64,000 nt of DNA, from contig NW_017802380.1 of the NCBI RefSeq assembly GCF_001625305.1, positions 3,833,286 through 3,897,285 of the forward strand. The letters are read 5' to 3'. The translations under genes and the position numbers were made by a program. This document shows positions 1-9,509 of this stretch, piece after piece. The stretch comes from Branchiostoma belcheri. Taxonomy: Eukaryota > Chordata > Leptocardii > Amphioxiformes > Branchiostomatidae. The notes beneath the pieces were generated by a model. The model was not told where the DNA came from. It ran no database searches and saw nothing but the letters and a program-made list of their open reading frames with translations. Within the stretch, counting starts at the first letter, position 1. Each line of letters begins with the position of its first letter.

Positions 1-97
1 CCATATATGGCTGACCAAGATATAGCGACCAAATAGAGGCTTTGGTTGATTTATTGATCGATCTTTCGATTGATTGATTGACTGATTGACTGTTCAG

Positions 98-2175
98 GTT
101 CATCCAGTTCATCCGTGAGAGTTTCCCGACGATTCACGGCTCGCCGCTGGTCCGGAGGCAGGTCGTCGGGAACTACAGTCTGTTGTACCGAGTGGCTGGT
201 TCGGACGCCTCGCTACAACCCTACATGCTGGCGTCTCACCTGGACGTGGTGCCAGCCACAGAGGAAGCAAACTGGGAGGCGCCGCCGTTTTCAGGACAAC
301 TCAAAGATGGTTATATCTACGGAAGAGGAACCATAGATATAAAACACACTCTGATGGGGTGTCTGGAAGCCGTGGAGTTTCTTCTATCGAGAGGACGTCA
401 ACCTAAACGTACTTTGTACCTCGCCTTTGGACATGACGAGGAGACGGGCGGCCATTTTGGTGCGAAGGTCATTGCTGACGTGTTGACTCAACAGGGAGAG
501 AAAATGGCGTTTATTCTCGATGAAGGAACTCCTGTAGGAGACGGTCTTCTGCCGGGTGAGTCTCTACATGTCATATTCTGACAGTCATTGGAATTTTGTA
601 GTTTGAGGCCTGAATAGTGTGGCAGCCTGAAGAAATGTTCTAATCGGGAACTCGGCTTCAGATGTCTTCCTGAGGGGCGATGCCGGTGCCGATGCTAGAT
701 GCGGGTTTAATAGCCTGAGAAATGGCTACGGAAAAGGCTCAAATATTTACTTCTTCGTACGGTTGGAGGGTCTAACTTCTTGTTTTAAACACAAAGGGAA
801 AAGTTATGATGGCCAATGAGTTGATGATAGAGGCACAATTCAGTACCAAGGACAGACACAACAGTGCCAGCGTACACACCATTCAGAAACAACGCCAGTG
901 TGTACATCATTCAGTACTAAGGACAGGTACAATACCGTAAATCCATCTGGTGGATATATTACCGCTAAATTGTTCATACGTTCTTCCTCCCATCCTTCAG
1001 GTGTAAGTAAACAAGTTGCCCTCATCAGTGTAGCTGAGAAAGGCGGGTTGCAGCTGCGTTTAGAGGTGGATGAAGAAGGAGGCCACGCCTCTATACCTAG
1101 ATCTGAGTCGGCTATCGGTAAGTAGGAGTGTGCTGTTTTAGCCAGTCAGTTCTTCTTTATTATCATCAAATCGTCTTTACCTGCTCTCCTAGATATCCAA
1201 GTCATTTCTTGGATCCTGTTACTGACCACTTAATCTTCCATGCCCAATTTCTTTATTACTTTAGGAATTCTCTCCAAAGCTATCAGTAAGCTTGAGGACA
1301 GCCCGCACCCTAACATGTTTGGGACGGGTCCGGAGACCCGGATGTTGGAGTACGTTGCCACGGAGATGACCCTGCCCTACCGGATGTTGACCTCTAACCT
1401 CTGGCTCTTCTCCCCATTGGTCGCCTGGGTGTACTCGAGAAAGCCGCAGACCAACGCCTTGGCCCGGACGACGACCGCCCTGACACGCTTCAACGCTGGG
1501 GTCAAGGATAACGTCATCTCGCCCAGGGCCACGGCCGTGATAGACCACCGGATACACCCAACGTCAAGTGTGGAAGAAGTCATGGAGTTTGACCTCAAGG
1601 TCGTCAATGATCCCAGAGTCAAGTTCAGCGTCATAAACAGTCGGCAGCCCTCTCCGACGTCACCTTACGGGAAAGATTCTCCAACATATATGCTGCTACA
1701 GGAGACTATTCAACAGGTAGGACGATAGAATACTACACATGCAGTGTCATCCGCGGGAAGGCTGGGACTGAGGGTCATGCGGAGTACACCGTGTTGTATT
1801 TTATTTATGTCATACCCACGCTACAAAACAAACATTTCAATGTGAAATGTGTCAGAAATTGTGACATGTGTCAGAAAATGTGACATAATATTAATCTTAT
1901 AGACATGTTGTACACAGATCTTCCCGGACGCCCTGGTGGCCCCCACAACCATGGTAGGCAACACGGACACACTATACTACTGGAACCTCAGCAGCGCCAT
2001 CTACCGGTTCAACCCGTGTGTCATGACGTCATCAGACCTACCCAGATTCCACGGCGTGAACGAGAGGATATCCGTGAAGAGTTACGAGAGGGCCATGAAC
2101 TTTTACTATCACCTCATCGTGAATATGGACGAACCTCTGATACTAAAGAGATATAGACACGAGGACGATTTATAG
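98..2175 (+). CDS. PM20D1: PM20D1-like N-fatty-acyl-amino acid synthase/hydrolase, 3' part
   Basis: M20-family zinc peptidase that in vertebrates reversibly condenses fatty acids with amino acids; usually secreted. Four exons read at 98-555, 1001-1117, 1265-1716 and 1918-2175, all with AG/GT borders and continuous frame, giving about 428 residues to the TAG at 2173-2175. Visible metal and catalytic motifs in order are SHLDVVPA (His ligand), GRGTIDIK (bridging Asp), GHDEETGG (catalytic and ligand Glu), LDEGTPV (Asp) and FHGVNER near the end (last His). Human PM20D1 is about 500 residues, so roughly the first 70-80, including the expected signal peptide, lie left of the window. Convergent with the LRR gene at 2665. 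No in-frame stop or missing key residue was seen. A general M20 carboxypeptidase is the alternative. Confidence 0.87.
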
Positions 2176-2664
2176 AATATATAGAAGTATATTCTTGTTT
2201 ATTTTACTGACATACTAGTATATTTTCTCAGGATTGCGATAAGTAGTTACATATTGATATCCTCACACATGATTAAAGTAACGACAGCAAAACAAGACAG
2301 TATCAATTGAAGAATTACATAAAAGGCAGCGGTTCAAATAAACAACAATCAAATAAAACAAATTATTCAGTGATTGCAGTTGTATAGATCAACAAATTAA
2401 GGCCCTCCATATTATATATCTGTCATTTACACTTCTAGTATATTACCTTACTGGACGTCTACGTTTACAATCATTCATTGGTGCTATTACTGACTAGAAA
2501 TACATCAAAAGCTTTTAGATTCTAATACAAAATTGTGTAATCTAAAAGTAGCGTTCTAATGATATGTATCGAGAATAAATTCTACAGTCGCAACCCTCAT
2601 TTCCTCATGGGAAAGAGGTAATGCCGACACAACCAGCTGTTGTTGTCAACCCTTTCTTTGTTAT
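2176..2664. other. Convergent 3' intergenic spacer, PM20D1/LRR gene
   Basis: AT-rich spacer between the two convergent stop codons, presumably holding both 3' UTRs. Several AATAAA-like words occur (for example near 2335-2360 on + and in the reverse direction near 2570). No gene seen. Confidence 0.5.
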
Positions 2665-4251
2665 TTACTCGAAGATGTTCTGGATATCAGGGTCATTTTC
2701 TTCCTGCACTGTCACAGTATCCTCAGCAATGTCTGATAAACCTACTTCCGCATACGGTTCAATACCAGTACAGCCAAGTTCATTCGGAATCCTCTCATAC
2801 CTTCCTTCCACGTTGACGTAGTCGTGGTCGCAGTTTGCCTCCACTATCTGCCGTACAGAGTTTGCGTCGTCTTTGATAGACGTGTAGATGTGTTCTCCGC
2901 GTCTCGGACACTGGGAAGCACAATCCGGGCTTGCCCTGGCTTCAACTTGTGACAAACGTGCTCCAGCGTACGACTCGATCGCTGTGGGTCCGTCTTGGTT
3001 TACCATCGCTTCTTGGGGGTCTCCCAGGTTGAGATGTGTGAAGTACCTCTGGTTTTGAATGAGCTGGTTTCCCGCTTGCAATGCCTGTTGTGCATCGGTG
3101 GCGGTACCGTACATTTGGTTCTCAACTAGCGGGTGGTTGTTAGCTTGCAGTGCCCTCTGAAGTGCCATCCTAGCGCGCCGGCGTTTCGTTCTCCGCTGTC
3201 TCACCAGCAAAGCTGACAGGAGCACTATAACTAGTATCAAGATTATGGTTCCAAAAGCAGTAGCAACGACAGTTTTTGTGTCCACTTTCGATTTAGCGTT
3301 TGCGGTGGACGCTGTGGGAAACGTAGTTTGACTTACCGACGTAGTTACTTGAGCCCTGACGAAAGATGAAGTGAAGGGCGCACTAGTGGTAGCTACTAAA
3401 GACGCTATTTGGGTTGAAGTGTACGATGTTGTCAGTTGTTCAACGGTCGCTGTTGCATTCGTGTCTGGTTGACTTGTTGCACTCTGACTCTGCTCTGTCT
3501 CTGTGCCGTTGCCTGTGCCACACACATCCTCCAATGCCCGACGGAAAACTTGACCCTCCACGTGCTCAGGACTCGCGCATATTTCATTTTCACTGCCCAG
3601 CATCAATCCGAAATAGAGGAAGCTGTTGGGGCAACTTGGGCAACACTTCTTAAAGTGCGCCACTCCGAAATGCATGCACTGCGCCCACACACAACGTTGC
3701 ACACACCTCACTTCGTTCCACAGCCAGCACAACTGACTGTCACAACGAAACGGGTTCTTAGACACGTCCACTACTGCGTACTTTGCGGCCGAGAACGTGA
3801 AGGACTGCTCTGGGAACGAGGAGATGCTGTTGTTGCTGAGGTTGATGGTGGTGACGTTTGGGGTCACGTGAGCGTCGATCCTTCCCGACACTTGAGCAAT
3901 CTGATTGGACGAGAGATCGAGGTGGACCAATGATGGAACGTTGTTGCTAAACCAATCCCAGTGGACGGTTGTGATGAGATTATGGCTCATGTAGACGCTC
4001 TCTACCTTTGCTAAGTAGGGCAGGTTTGATATGTTCGTGATACTGTTCCATTCGAGAGACAGAGACCTGATGCTCTCTTTGTAGGGGATGTCAGCAGGCA
4101 GCTCGAAAAGCTGGCAATGGTCGCAGGCGAACTCGTAAATACGAGACACGTTCCTTCTCGCGAATACGTTTGCCTGTACAGTGCTCGCTACTGACAGGTA
4201 CAGAAGAAACAGGACTGCTCCTGGAATCGTTGGTGACGGTGTGGGGAACAT
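2665..4251 (-). CDS. LRR single-pass receptor with tyrosine-motif tail
   Basis: Single-exon frame of 528 residues starting at an ATG. Order: hydrophobic signal peptide (about 8-27); cysteine pair N-cap (C43, C46); four or so leucine-rich repeats (about 60-165, with LDLSSNQI and INLSNNSI); cysteine-rich C-cap (C170-C244, more cysteines than usual); Ser/Thr-rich stalk (245-325); transmembrane helix (about 329-350) followed by RQRRTKRRR; cytoplasmic tail of about 175 residues. The tail holds Y456-TSI, Y478-VNV, Y485-ERI and Y500-AEV. YxxI/V words are typical SH2-docking or ITIM-like sites, and YVNV also fits a GRB2-type YxN site. Likely a cell-surface receptor or adhesion protein. Ligand unknown, and no named orthologue recognised. 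No TIR or kinase domain is present. Confidence 0.85.
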   Translation of the reverse strand: MFPTPSPTIPGAVLFLLYLSVASTVQANVFARRNVSRIYEFACDHCQLFELPADIPYKESIRSLSLEWNSITNISNLPYLAKVESVYMSHNLITTVHWDWFSNNVPSLVHLDLSSNQIAQVSGRIDAHVTPNVTTINLSNNSISSFPEQSFTFSAAKYAVVDVSKNPFRCDSQLCWLWNEVRCVQRCVWAQCMHFGVAHFKKCCPSCPNSFLYFGLMLGSENEICASPEHVEGQVFRRALEDVCGTGNGTETEQSQSATSQPDTNATATVEQLTTSYTSTQIASLVATTSAPFTSSFVRAQVTTSVSQTTFPTASTANAKSKVDTKTVVATAFGTIILILVIVLLSALLVRQRRTKRRRARMALQRALQANNHPLVENQMYGTATDAQQALQAGNQLIQNQRYFTHLNLGDPQEAMVNQDGPTAIESYAGARLSQVEARASPDCASQCPRRGEHIYTSIKDDANSVRQIVEANCDHDYVNVEGRYERIPNELGCTGIEPYAEVGLSDIAEDTVTVQEENDPDIQNIFE

Positions 4252-4411
4252 CTTTTGCCTTACTTTGAAATATTTGAATGTCTAAATATGGCCAACCGTT
4301 ATAGCACTACCTTTTCGGCATACAAGGCACTGGCTTCAACAAGGTCTCAGAAATGTTTGTGAGCAAGATGTCTCACCGTATGCAATGCAGTATATGCAGA
4401 CAGGAAGTAGC

Positions 4412-4900
4412 CTAGTGGAAGAGACCACCTTTTGGACAGCCTTGCTGATTGGAACGCACCGCCTCTGCCGTGTCGTTAGCTGTTGCTATTTTAATACCCC
4501 GTTGTTCTTCGTGGGACGATATGACGAAAGTCCAGTGGCTCCACGATTTCGAAAAATCACAGGTAAAGGATCGATGGTTCTCGCTTAGTGTACGCACTGA
4601 AGACAGCCTCAGCTTCGTCTGAATGAGATCATGATCAGGTAATGCCCTGTCTTTTATGCGTCCGTATGTCTTCAATATTAAATACAAACGGGGAGATGAG
4701 TCGGGATGCTGTAGGCAACGGGCGGAGATTACACATTGCCAGCAGCATTCTTGGGTGTCTTCATCAACACAATAACATCCTGTTTTTCTCGGACGATTGC
4801 GGAAGGGGGAAATACCAATTTCCCACTGACATTTGGTTCGTAATAATACCACGGAAATCAGTTGCACAAACTGGACATTTTTAGGAGAATGTATCTGCAC
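4412..4900 (-). CDS. Open frame with endothelin-like cysteine spacing (speculative exon)
   Basis: A stop-free stretch of about 162 codons on the - strand, longer than other frames in non-coding parts of this window. It has no ATG before the motif, so it would need an upstream exon; AG acceptors occur at the left edge of the frame (for example after GTGCAG near 4895). At 4733-4777 it reads C-x-C-x7-C-x3-C, the cysteine spacing of endothelin peptides, with Glu directly before the third Cys as in that family. A basic PRK lies two residues upstream, and a YGR...KDRAL stretch follows about 25 residues after. An extra Cys at positions 12 and 21 of the motif departs from the family. Endothelin ligands are generally regarded as vertebrate-specific, so this is a weak pattern match, not an assignment. 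Confidence 0.18.
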   Translation of the reverse strand: MQIHSPKNVQFVQLISVVLLRTKCQWEIGISPFRNRPRKTGCYCVDEDTQECCWQCVISARCLQHPDSSPRLYLILKTYGRIKDRALPDHDLIQTKLRLSSVRTLSENHRSFTCDFSKSWSHWTFVISSHEEQRGIKIATANDTAEAVRSNQQGCPKGGLFH

Positions 4901-5395
4901 AAAATCGGCCGAATTATCATTTGTTCGTTGCGAAAATAATACCAGAAAGATATAGAAATATATTACGCCCTAAAGGCGGTTTATTGGTTATGTGAGACAA
5001 GCAGATTTGTGAATTTCTACCATCCAATCTTACAACACTCTACCCCTGAGACACCATATGCAATATTTGTCCATTTCTAGTAAATTCTACAAAAGAAGAA
5101 TGTACATCACATTACAAAGCTGAAGCTAAGACTAACTAAAATGAAATTCAGCACTTAGTGAGTAGATGACAAAAGCCTCTTCTTATATGAATTTACATAA
5201 TAACATCAATGGTCCTTGTTTAGATCATGCTAGAACCATGATACAAACTTTACATGTCTAGGTTTATGCCTCAGGGGTTCTCAACTTTGAAATATCACCC
5301 ACAACCCCTAAAACTGCACATGCGTCGTGAACCAGTGCATCGTAATGAACCTTGTGCAAACAGCTTCAGACACATGATTACACGCATTGCTACTG
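4901..5395. other. Intergenic, no gene seen
   Basis: AT-rich stretch between the LRR-gene upstream region and the end of the first Kelch gene. Its right part is presumably 3' UTR of the Kelch gene (-). Nothing else supported. Confidence 0.5.
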
Positions 5396-7135
5396 TTAGT
5401 CTTTGGGTACTGTTACAGTGCAGTGTCCATCAAGTGCAAATGGCATATCCTGAACCTTGACCATCGTGTCAAAGATGGTGTCGTAACACTGCACTGTGGC
5501 GTGGTTCCCAAAACGCAAAAATTTCAAGTTACCCGCACGTTCAGACAGTCTCACGGTGAAGAGTTCCGGTTTGGTCTGCCCGCCAGTGATGTAGATTTCA
5601 AAGCCGCACACAGTGGCGCTACAGTGGTCCCACGGGACCAGCGTGTCTGCCAAGTCCTCGTAATACGTGTCATCCTCTCCCCCGTCATGGAAGAGCATGG
5701 CACACTTAAACCCCCCGCCGACCAAGAAGATGTCAATGTCGACCGTGCACGCCTTGATGTTCCCCATCGCGGTTGGCATTCGCATCTTGAACATCCACTT
5801 CTTCTGTAAAGGGTCGTAGCACTGAACAGCATCCGTTTCGTTGCGGGTGACAGGATCAACCACTCCGCCGAACACGTACAGCCTCCCTTGGCAGGCGGTC
5901 AGGCCGAAGTTGCTGACTGCTTGTAGCAGTGGTGCGGCCTTGTTCCAGCGGTTGGTCCTCTCGTTGTACACCTCCACATCACGCAGCATGCGGTTCTCGA
6001 CATTGTCCCCACGGCTGTGACCACCAACGATGTACACCCTTCCCTCCACAACTGCCATCCCGTGCCAGAACCTCCCTTTCTTCAAGGATCCCAGGCGATT
6101 CCATGTCTTCTGGGACGGCTTGTGCCGCCATGCTTGACGGGCGGACTGGCTACCACCGGTCACGATGATATCCTCGTTAAAAACACAGGCTGCAAAGCCA
6201 AAGTTGCCCTGAAGTTCTTGTGGCAGTGGATTACTCTCAACACAGTGGGAATCGAGCTCGAGTCTGCAGACGCTCTCGTTAAAACTGACATTCCCATTCA
6301 TGGAGTGATTTTTCACACCGCCGAGAACAAGGATGTCGTTTTGCGTAATTATGCGAGGGCTTATATGCAGAGACTTATCCTTAGTGAGTTCCTTGATACC
6401 GGGAACCTTTGCCAACACTTTGTCTTTCTTCAGGACATTCTTGAGATAGTCTCGGTCCATACTTGAGAAGGAAATGCACTCAAGCAGCTCCTTGAGGTGT
6501 TTTTGCCGTTCTTCAAGATCGTGCCTCACCCAAAGCATGACCACCTCCAAGACCCTTTCCTCTTTCTTAGCATGAAGGCAGTCGTCTGAGACAAGCCTCT
6601 CGAAGAGGTCAAAGGGCAGTTGAAGAAACTCCTCAGCCTTGCAGGCCTCTTCGAAATTTTTGAGAGCGCAGTGTCTTGCGGTGTCTGCCAACTCTTCACA
6701 GTTTATCCTGTCTGCTAGTGCCCAGATTCCTATGCACGTGTCCGGACTCACGTTCTCAATAAGGAACTTTTCACAAGCGTTCTCGACAGTCACAATCTGT
6801 AGCATGTTGGCCGTTATGAACAGGGACTGGACATTGTCATCGTTGAGTGTGATCCTTGATGTGTAGGCGAAGTCCACTAACATCTGCAGTGCCTCTGCGC
6901 TCACCCCTCCTATCTCTATCTTGTCCTTCCTGCTCTCGCTGAGGCCTCCGCTAAACATGGCCTGGAAGTAGTCACTGCAAGCAGCGAGAACCAAACGGTG
7001 ACAGGGGATCTCTTTTCCCTCGGCACACAGGGTCACGTCCACCAGCAGACCGCCCGATCGCATAGTCCGCAACTCATCGAAGAACCAGGCTGCGTAGAGG
7101 CCGTCCACGGGATCAAGACTGTCATTGTCAGCCAT
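5396..7135 (-). CDS. BTB-BACK-Kelch protein 1 (KLHL-like)
   Basis: Intronless coding frame of 579 residues. BTB/POZ domain about 22-130 (KEIPCHRLVLAA, ESRKDKIEIGGVSAEALQ), BACK domain about 135-236 (GIWALADR, LLECISFSSMDRDYL), then Kelch blades about 280-575 with VGG/TGG double glycines and the Tyr-x6-Trp spacing typical of Kelch repeats (VEVYNERTNRW, VQCYDPLQKKW). Proteins of this build usually dimerise through BTB, bind CUL3 through BTB and BACK, and present substrates held by the Kelch propeller for ubiquitination. The ATG follows a pyrimidine-rich tract and CTTAG|AA, like the acceptor of a 5' leader intron seen in its paralogues. It is the most diverged of the five local copies (FSGGLSESR where the others have FNGSHSESR). 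Substrate unknown. Confidence 0.9.
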   Translation of the reverse strand: MADNDSLDPVDGLYAAWFFDELRTMRSGGLLVDVTLCAEGKEIPCHRLVLAACSDYFQAMFSGGLSESRKDKIEIGGVSAEALQMLVDFAYTSRITLNDDNVQSLFITANMLQIVTVENACEKFLIENVSPDTCIGIWALADRINCEELADTARHCALKNFEEACKAEEFLQLPFDLFERLVSDDCLHAKKEERVLEVVMLWVRHDLEERQKHLKELLECISFSSMDRDYLKNVLKKDKVLAKVPGIKELTKDKSLHISPRIITQNDILVLGGVKNHSMNGNVSFNESVCRLELDSHCVESNPLPQELQGNFGFAACVFNEDIIVTGGSQSARQAWRHKPSQKTWNRLGSLKKGRFWHGMAVVEGRVYIVGGHSRGDNVENRMLRDVEVYNERTNRWNKAAPLLQAVSNFGLTACQGRLYVFGGVVDPVTRNETDAVQCYDPLQKKWMFKMRMPTAMGNIKACTVDIDIFLVGGGFKCAMLFHDGGEDDTYYEDLADTLVPWDHCSATVCGFEIYITGGQTKPELFTVRLSERAGNLKFLRFGNHATVQCYDTIFDTMVKVQDMPFALDGHCTVTVPKD

Positions 7136-9102
7136 TTCTAAGCATAGAGAAGAAACAGATAAAAAGCGTAATTAATTAAAAACAAAACTTCATCCCAACA
7201 TCTGCTTTCAACAGACTCAACTCAAAAGGGTTCACAATCATGCCATTGTAGAATGTTTGGCACTGGTGTGGATATATAATTGGCACTGTGTTATATCTAT
7301 TGTTTTGTCCCTGTGGGTCTTCGTATTTCTTAATTTCTATTTATGTCTACTATATTACTGTCTTTAATTTGCACACTTGAACGGATTTCAATCATTCAGT
7401 CACTTTATGCTCTTTCGTTTTTCTCTGAATACAGACTGTATTTGACAGCTAGACTAGAGTCTAGTTTCACCCCAATCCCCCTCCCCCCCCAAATCTCCCT
7501 CCTACCTTTGCTATGGAGGTTAAAAAAGAAAACAAAGACTCATAACCCACCTACATATGATGTTCGCTGAGCACTGAAGTAAATTACCCACGGACGTACG
7601 TGCGTGTTCACAGGCAAAAACGTGTTTTTGAATGTAACGGATTGGATCTAGAATGTCATGGAGAACACTATGTACTAGTAGTATTCGGCTGTTCTGTCTT
7701 TTGCGCTCTAGTGCGCCCCAGCGATCCATATCGACTAATTGGGACCCTGGGTGCCAGACTGCAGCCAAGACAGTTATGCCCACCGACCTAGAAAAGTTAT
7801 TGTGACATAGACTATTGCTTTCCGATTCTATGTTTCTGGTTTGTTACCAGGTATTACTTACATGTCACAGTGTGTACCACTTATTTTGTATTTGTGTGTT
7901 CTAATTGTAGAATTTTCAAACATACTATGAAAAACAAATAAAAAGAGTGTGTGTAAACTTCATTAACAGCTGATATATGGAGTGATTTCTTCTTCCTCTA
8001 CATGTATATATGAAAGGGATGTCAAAACTAATAATTTATTCAACAAGAAATCAGAGATTTCCAACTTCCAGGACGCATTTTGGTGACTTTCAACTTTCAA
8101 GATTTCAATTTCACAGACCTCTGGAACTGGAGGGGATCGCACGATGTAATCTAATTGATTAAAACATATGAGTGCTACACCATTTCCTGAACTTGTTTAC
8201 ATACATGTAGACCTACCACCCATGACCACTTACATTTGGGCATACTGGGTCACCTTCTGGATTAACCTCCTGTCAATCAACTGTCAACATCACCTCCCGC
8301 CATCCACACAATCATCACTACTTGGACAAACCGATACACAAACAAAACAATACTTTTGTATCTGATACTATAGTAATGATATGGAATTGAATACATGTAT
8401 CTACAGCAAATACACAAGTAGCAATATACTGCTAAGATACTGTACTGCATTAGCATATAAGCTACAGAACTTTCAACATGATGTTAGTCCTTGGCAAAAG
8501 TATCTGCTGGCAAAAAGAAAAATGTTGTTAACCACTTATGATTCTGAGTTGAAAAAAAAAAAGAATGTTGATACATTTTTACTATATAAGTTTATTCTAC
8601 AGATTAACACACTTAAAAAAATATTAAAACAACATATATTTTGAAAATGGTAAGACTTCTACAACATGGTAATTAAAAAGTGCAGTATTTATTATTAGTC
8701 AAGAAACTCTGTTAGAAAAAGTAACATTCTCACATCTAATATTATCGGTAGTACAATTTGTGAAAAAAATTGATAAATTTAGGAAATACAGGTAAGTATA
8801 CATAGCTATGATGGTAAAAAGTTATAACATAAATAGAAAGGGAAACGGAGAGGCTGAATACAATGAAAATGCATTTTCCCTCCATGGTTAGGAGCAGAAG
8901 TTTTGTTACCAAAAGTACCATCTGCAAACCAAATGCTTAATCAGTATTTAGGGCAGAGCAAGACTTCTTCTTAACCGAGTTTTTTACGTCTATTGATTCC
9001 CCGTATTTCGGGGGTATAGACGGGCTTGCACAGGTGCATGTTTGGGCTTGTCATTTTGCCCCTCAGCATGCTGAGGTGCACAACAGCAAGCCTGTGCAAG
9101 TC
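7136..9102. other. Upstream spacer of Kelch gene 1, duplicated block
   Basis: No convincing gene. Three segments match, in order and orientation, pieces upstream of Kelch gene 2: 7440-7765 with 12765-13045, 7850-7980 with 15880-16000, and 8695-8805 with 16000-16150. This marks an old tandem duplication of gene plus spacer. The second copy also contains a kinase gene that is absent here. Confidence 0.6.
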
Positions 9103-9313
9103 TTTTTTTTTGAAGCAAGGTTTTTACTGACTGGATGCCCTTCCTAACGTCAAACTCTAAAGTTTTTGACAGCTTTCAGAGACTGGCTGTATGAGGAAAT
9201 GTGTGTTAAGTGCCTTTCCCAAGGGCACAACATCGGGGTATGTAGTAGGTGGATTTGAACCCAGGGCCCCCGGGTCCCGGGCCGAAAGCCCTACCACTAT
9301 ACCACACGACGCC
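9103..9313 (-). repeat. tRNA-derived SINE
   Basis: On the - strand the element begins GGCGTCGTGTGG and carries a pol III A box (TGGTATAGTGG, 9294-9304) and B box (GGGTTCAAATCC, 9251-9262) with tRNA-like spacing. A core, GCCCTTGGGAAAGGCACTT (9208-9226), and a tail AAGGGCATCCAGTCAGTAAAA follow. A second SINE at 36700-36845 shares the core. It lies just downstream of Kelch gene 2. Confidence 0.75.
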
Positions 9314-9509
9314 ACACATAAATAGCCATAACATAAATAGAAAGGGTGGGTGGTTCGCGACCAGACAAGACATAAGTCAGTATACAGTTGAGATCCCAAA
9401 ACAGTCCTCAAGAATGAAGACTGTACAAATAGGACAGTCAGTTATGGACATGGGAGCCTGGAGTACTAAGTACACCTGCCAGAGGGCATGCCTGAGCCTT
9501 GTGTACAGA

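Noticed and set aside
3436..3933. 165-codon open frame on the + strand
   Set aside because: Antisense shadow of the LRR receptor; composition is explained by that gene.
9103..9313. Functional tRNA gene suggested by A and B boxes
   Set aside because: The head does not fold as a full cloverleaf and runs into a SINE core and tail shared with a second copy.
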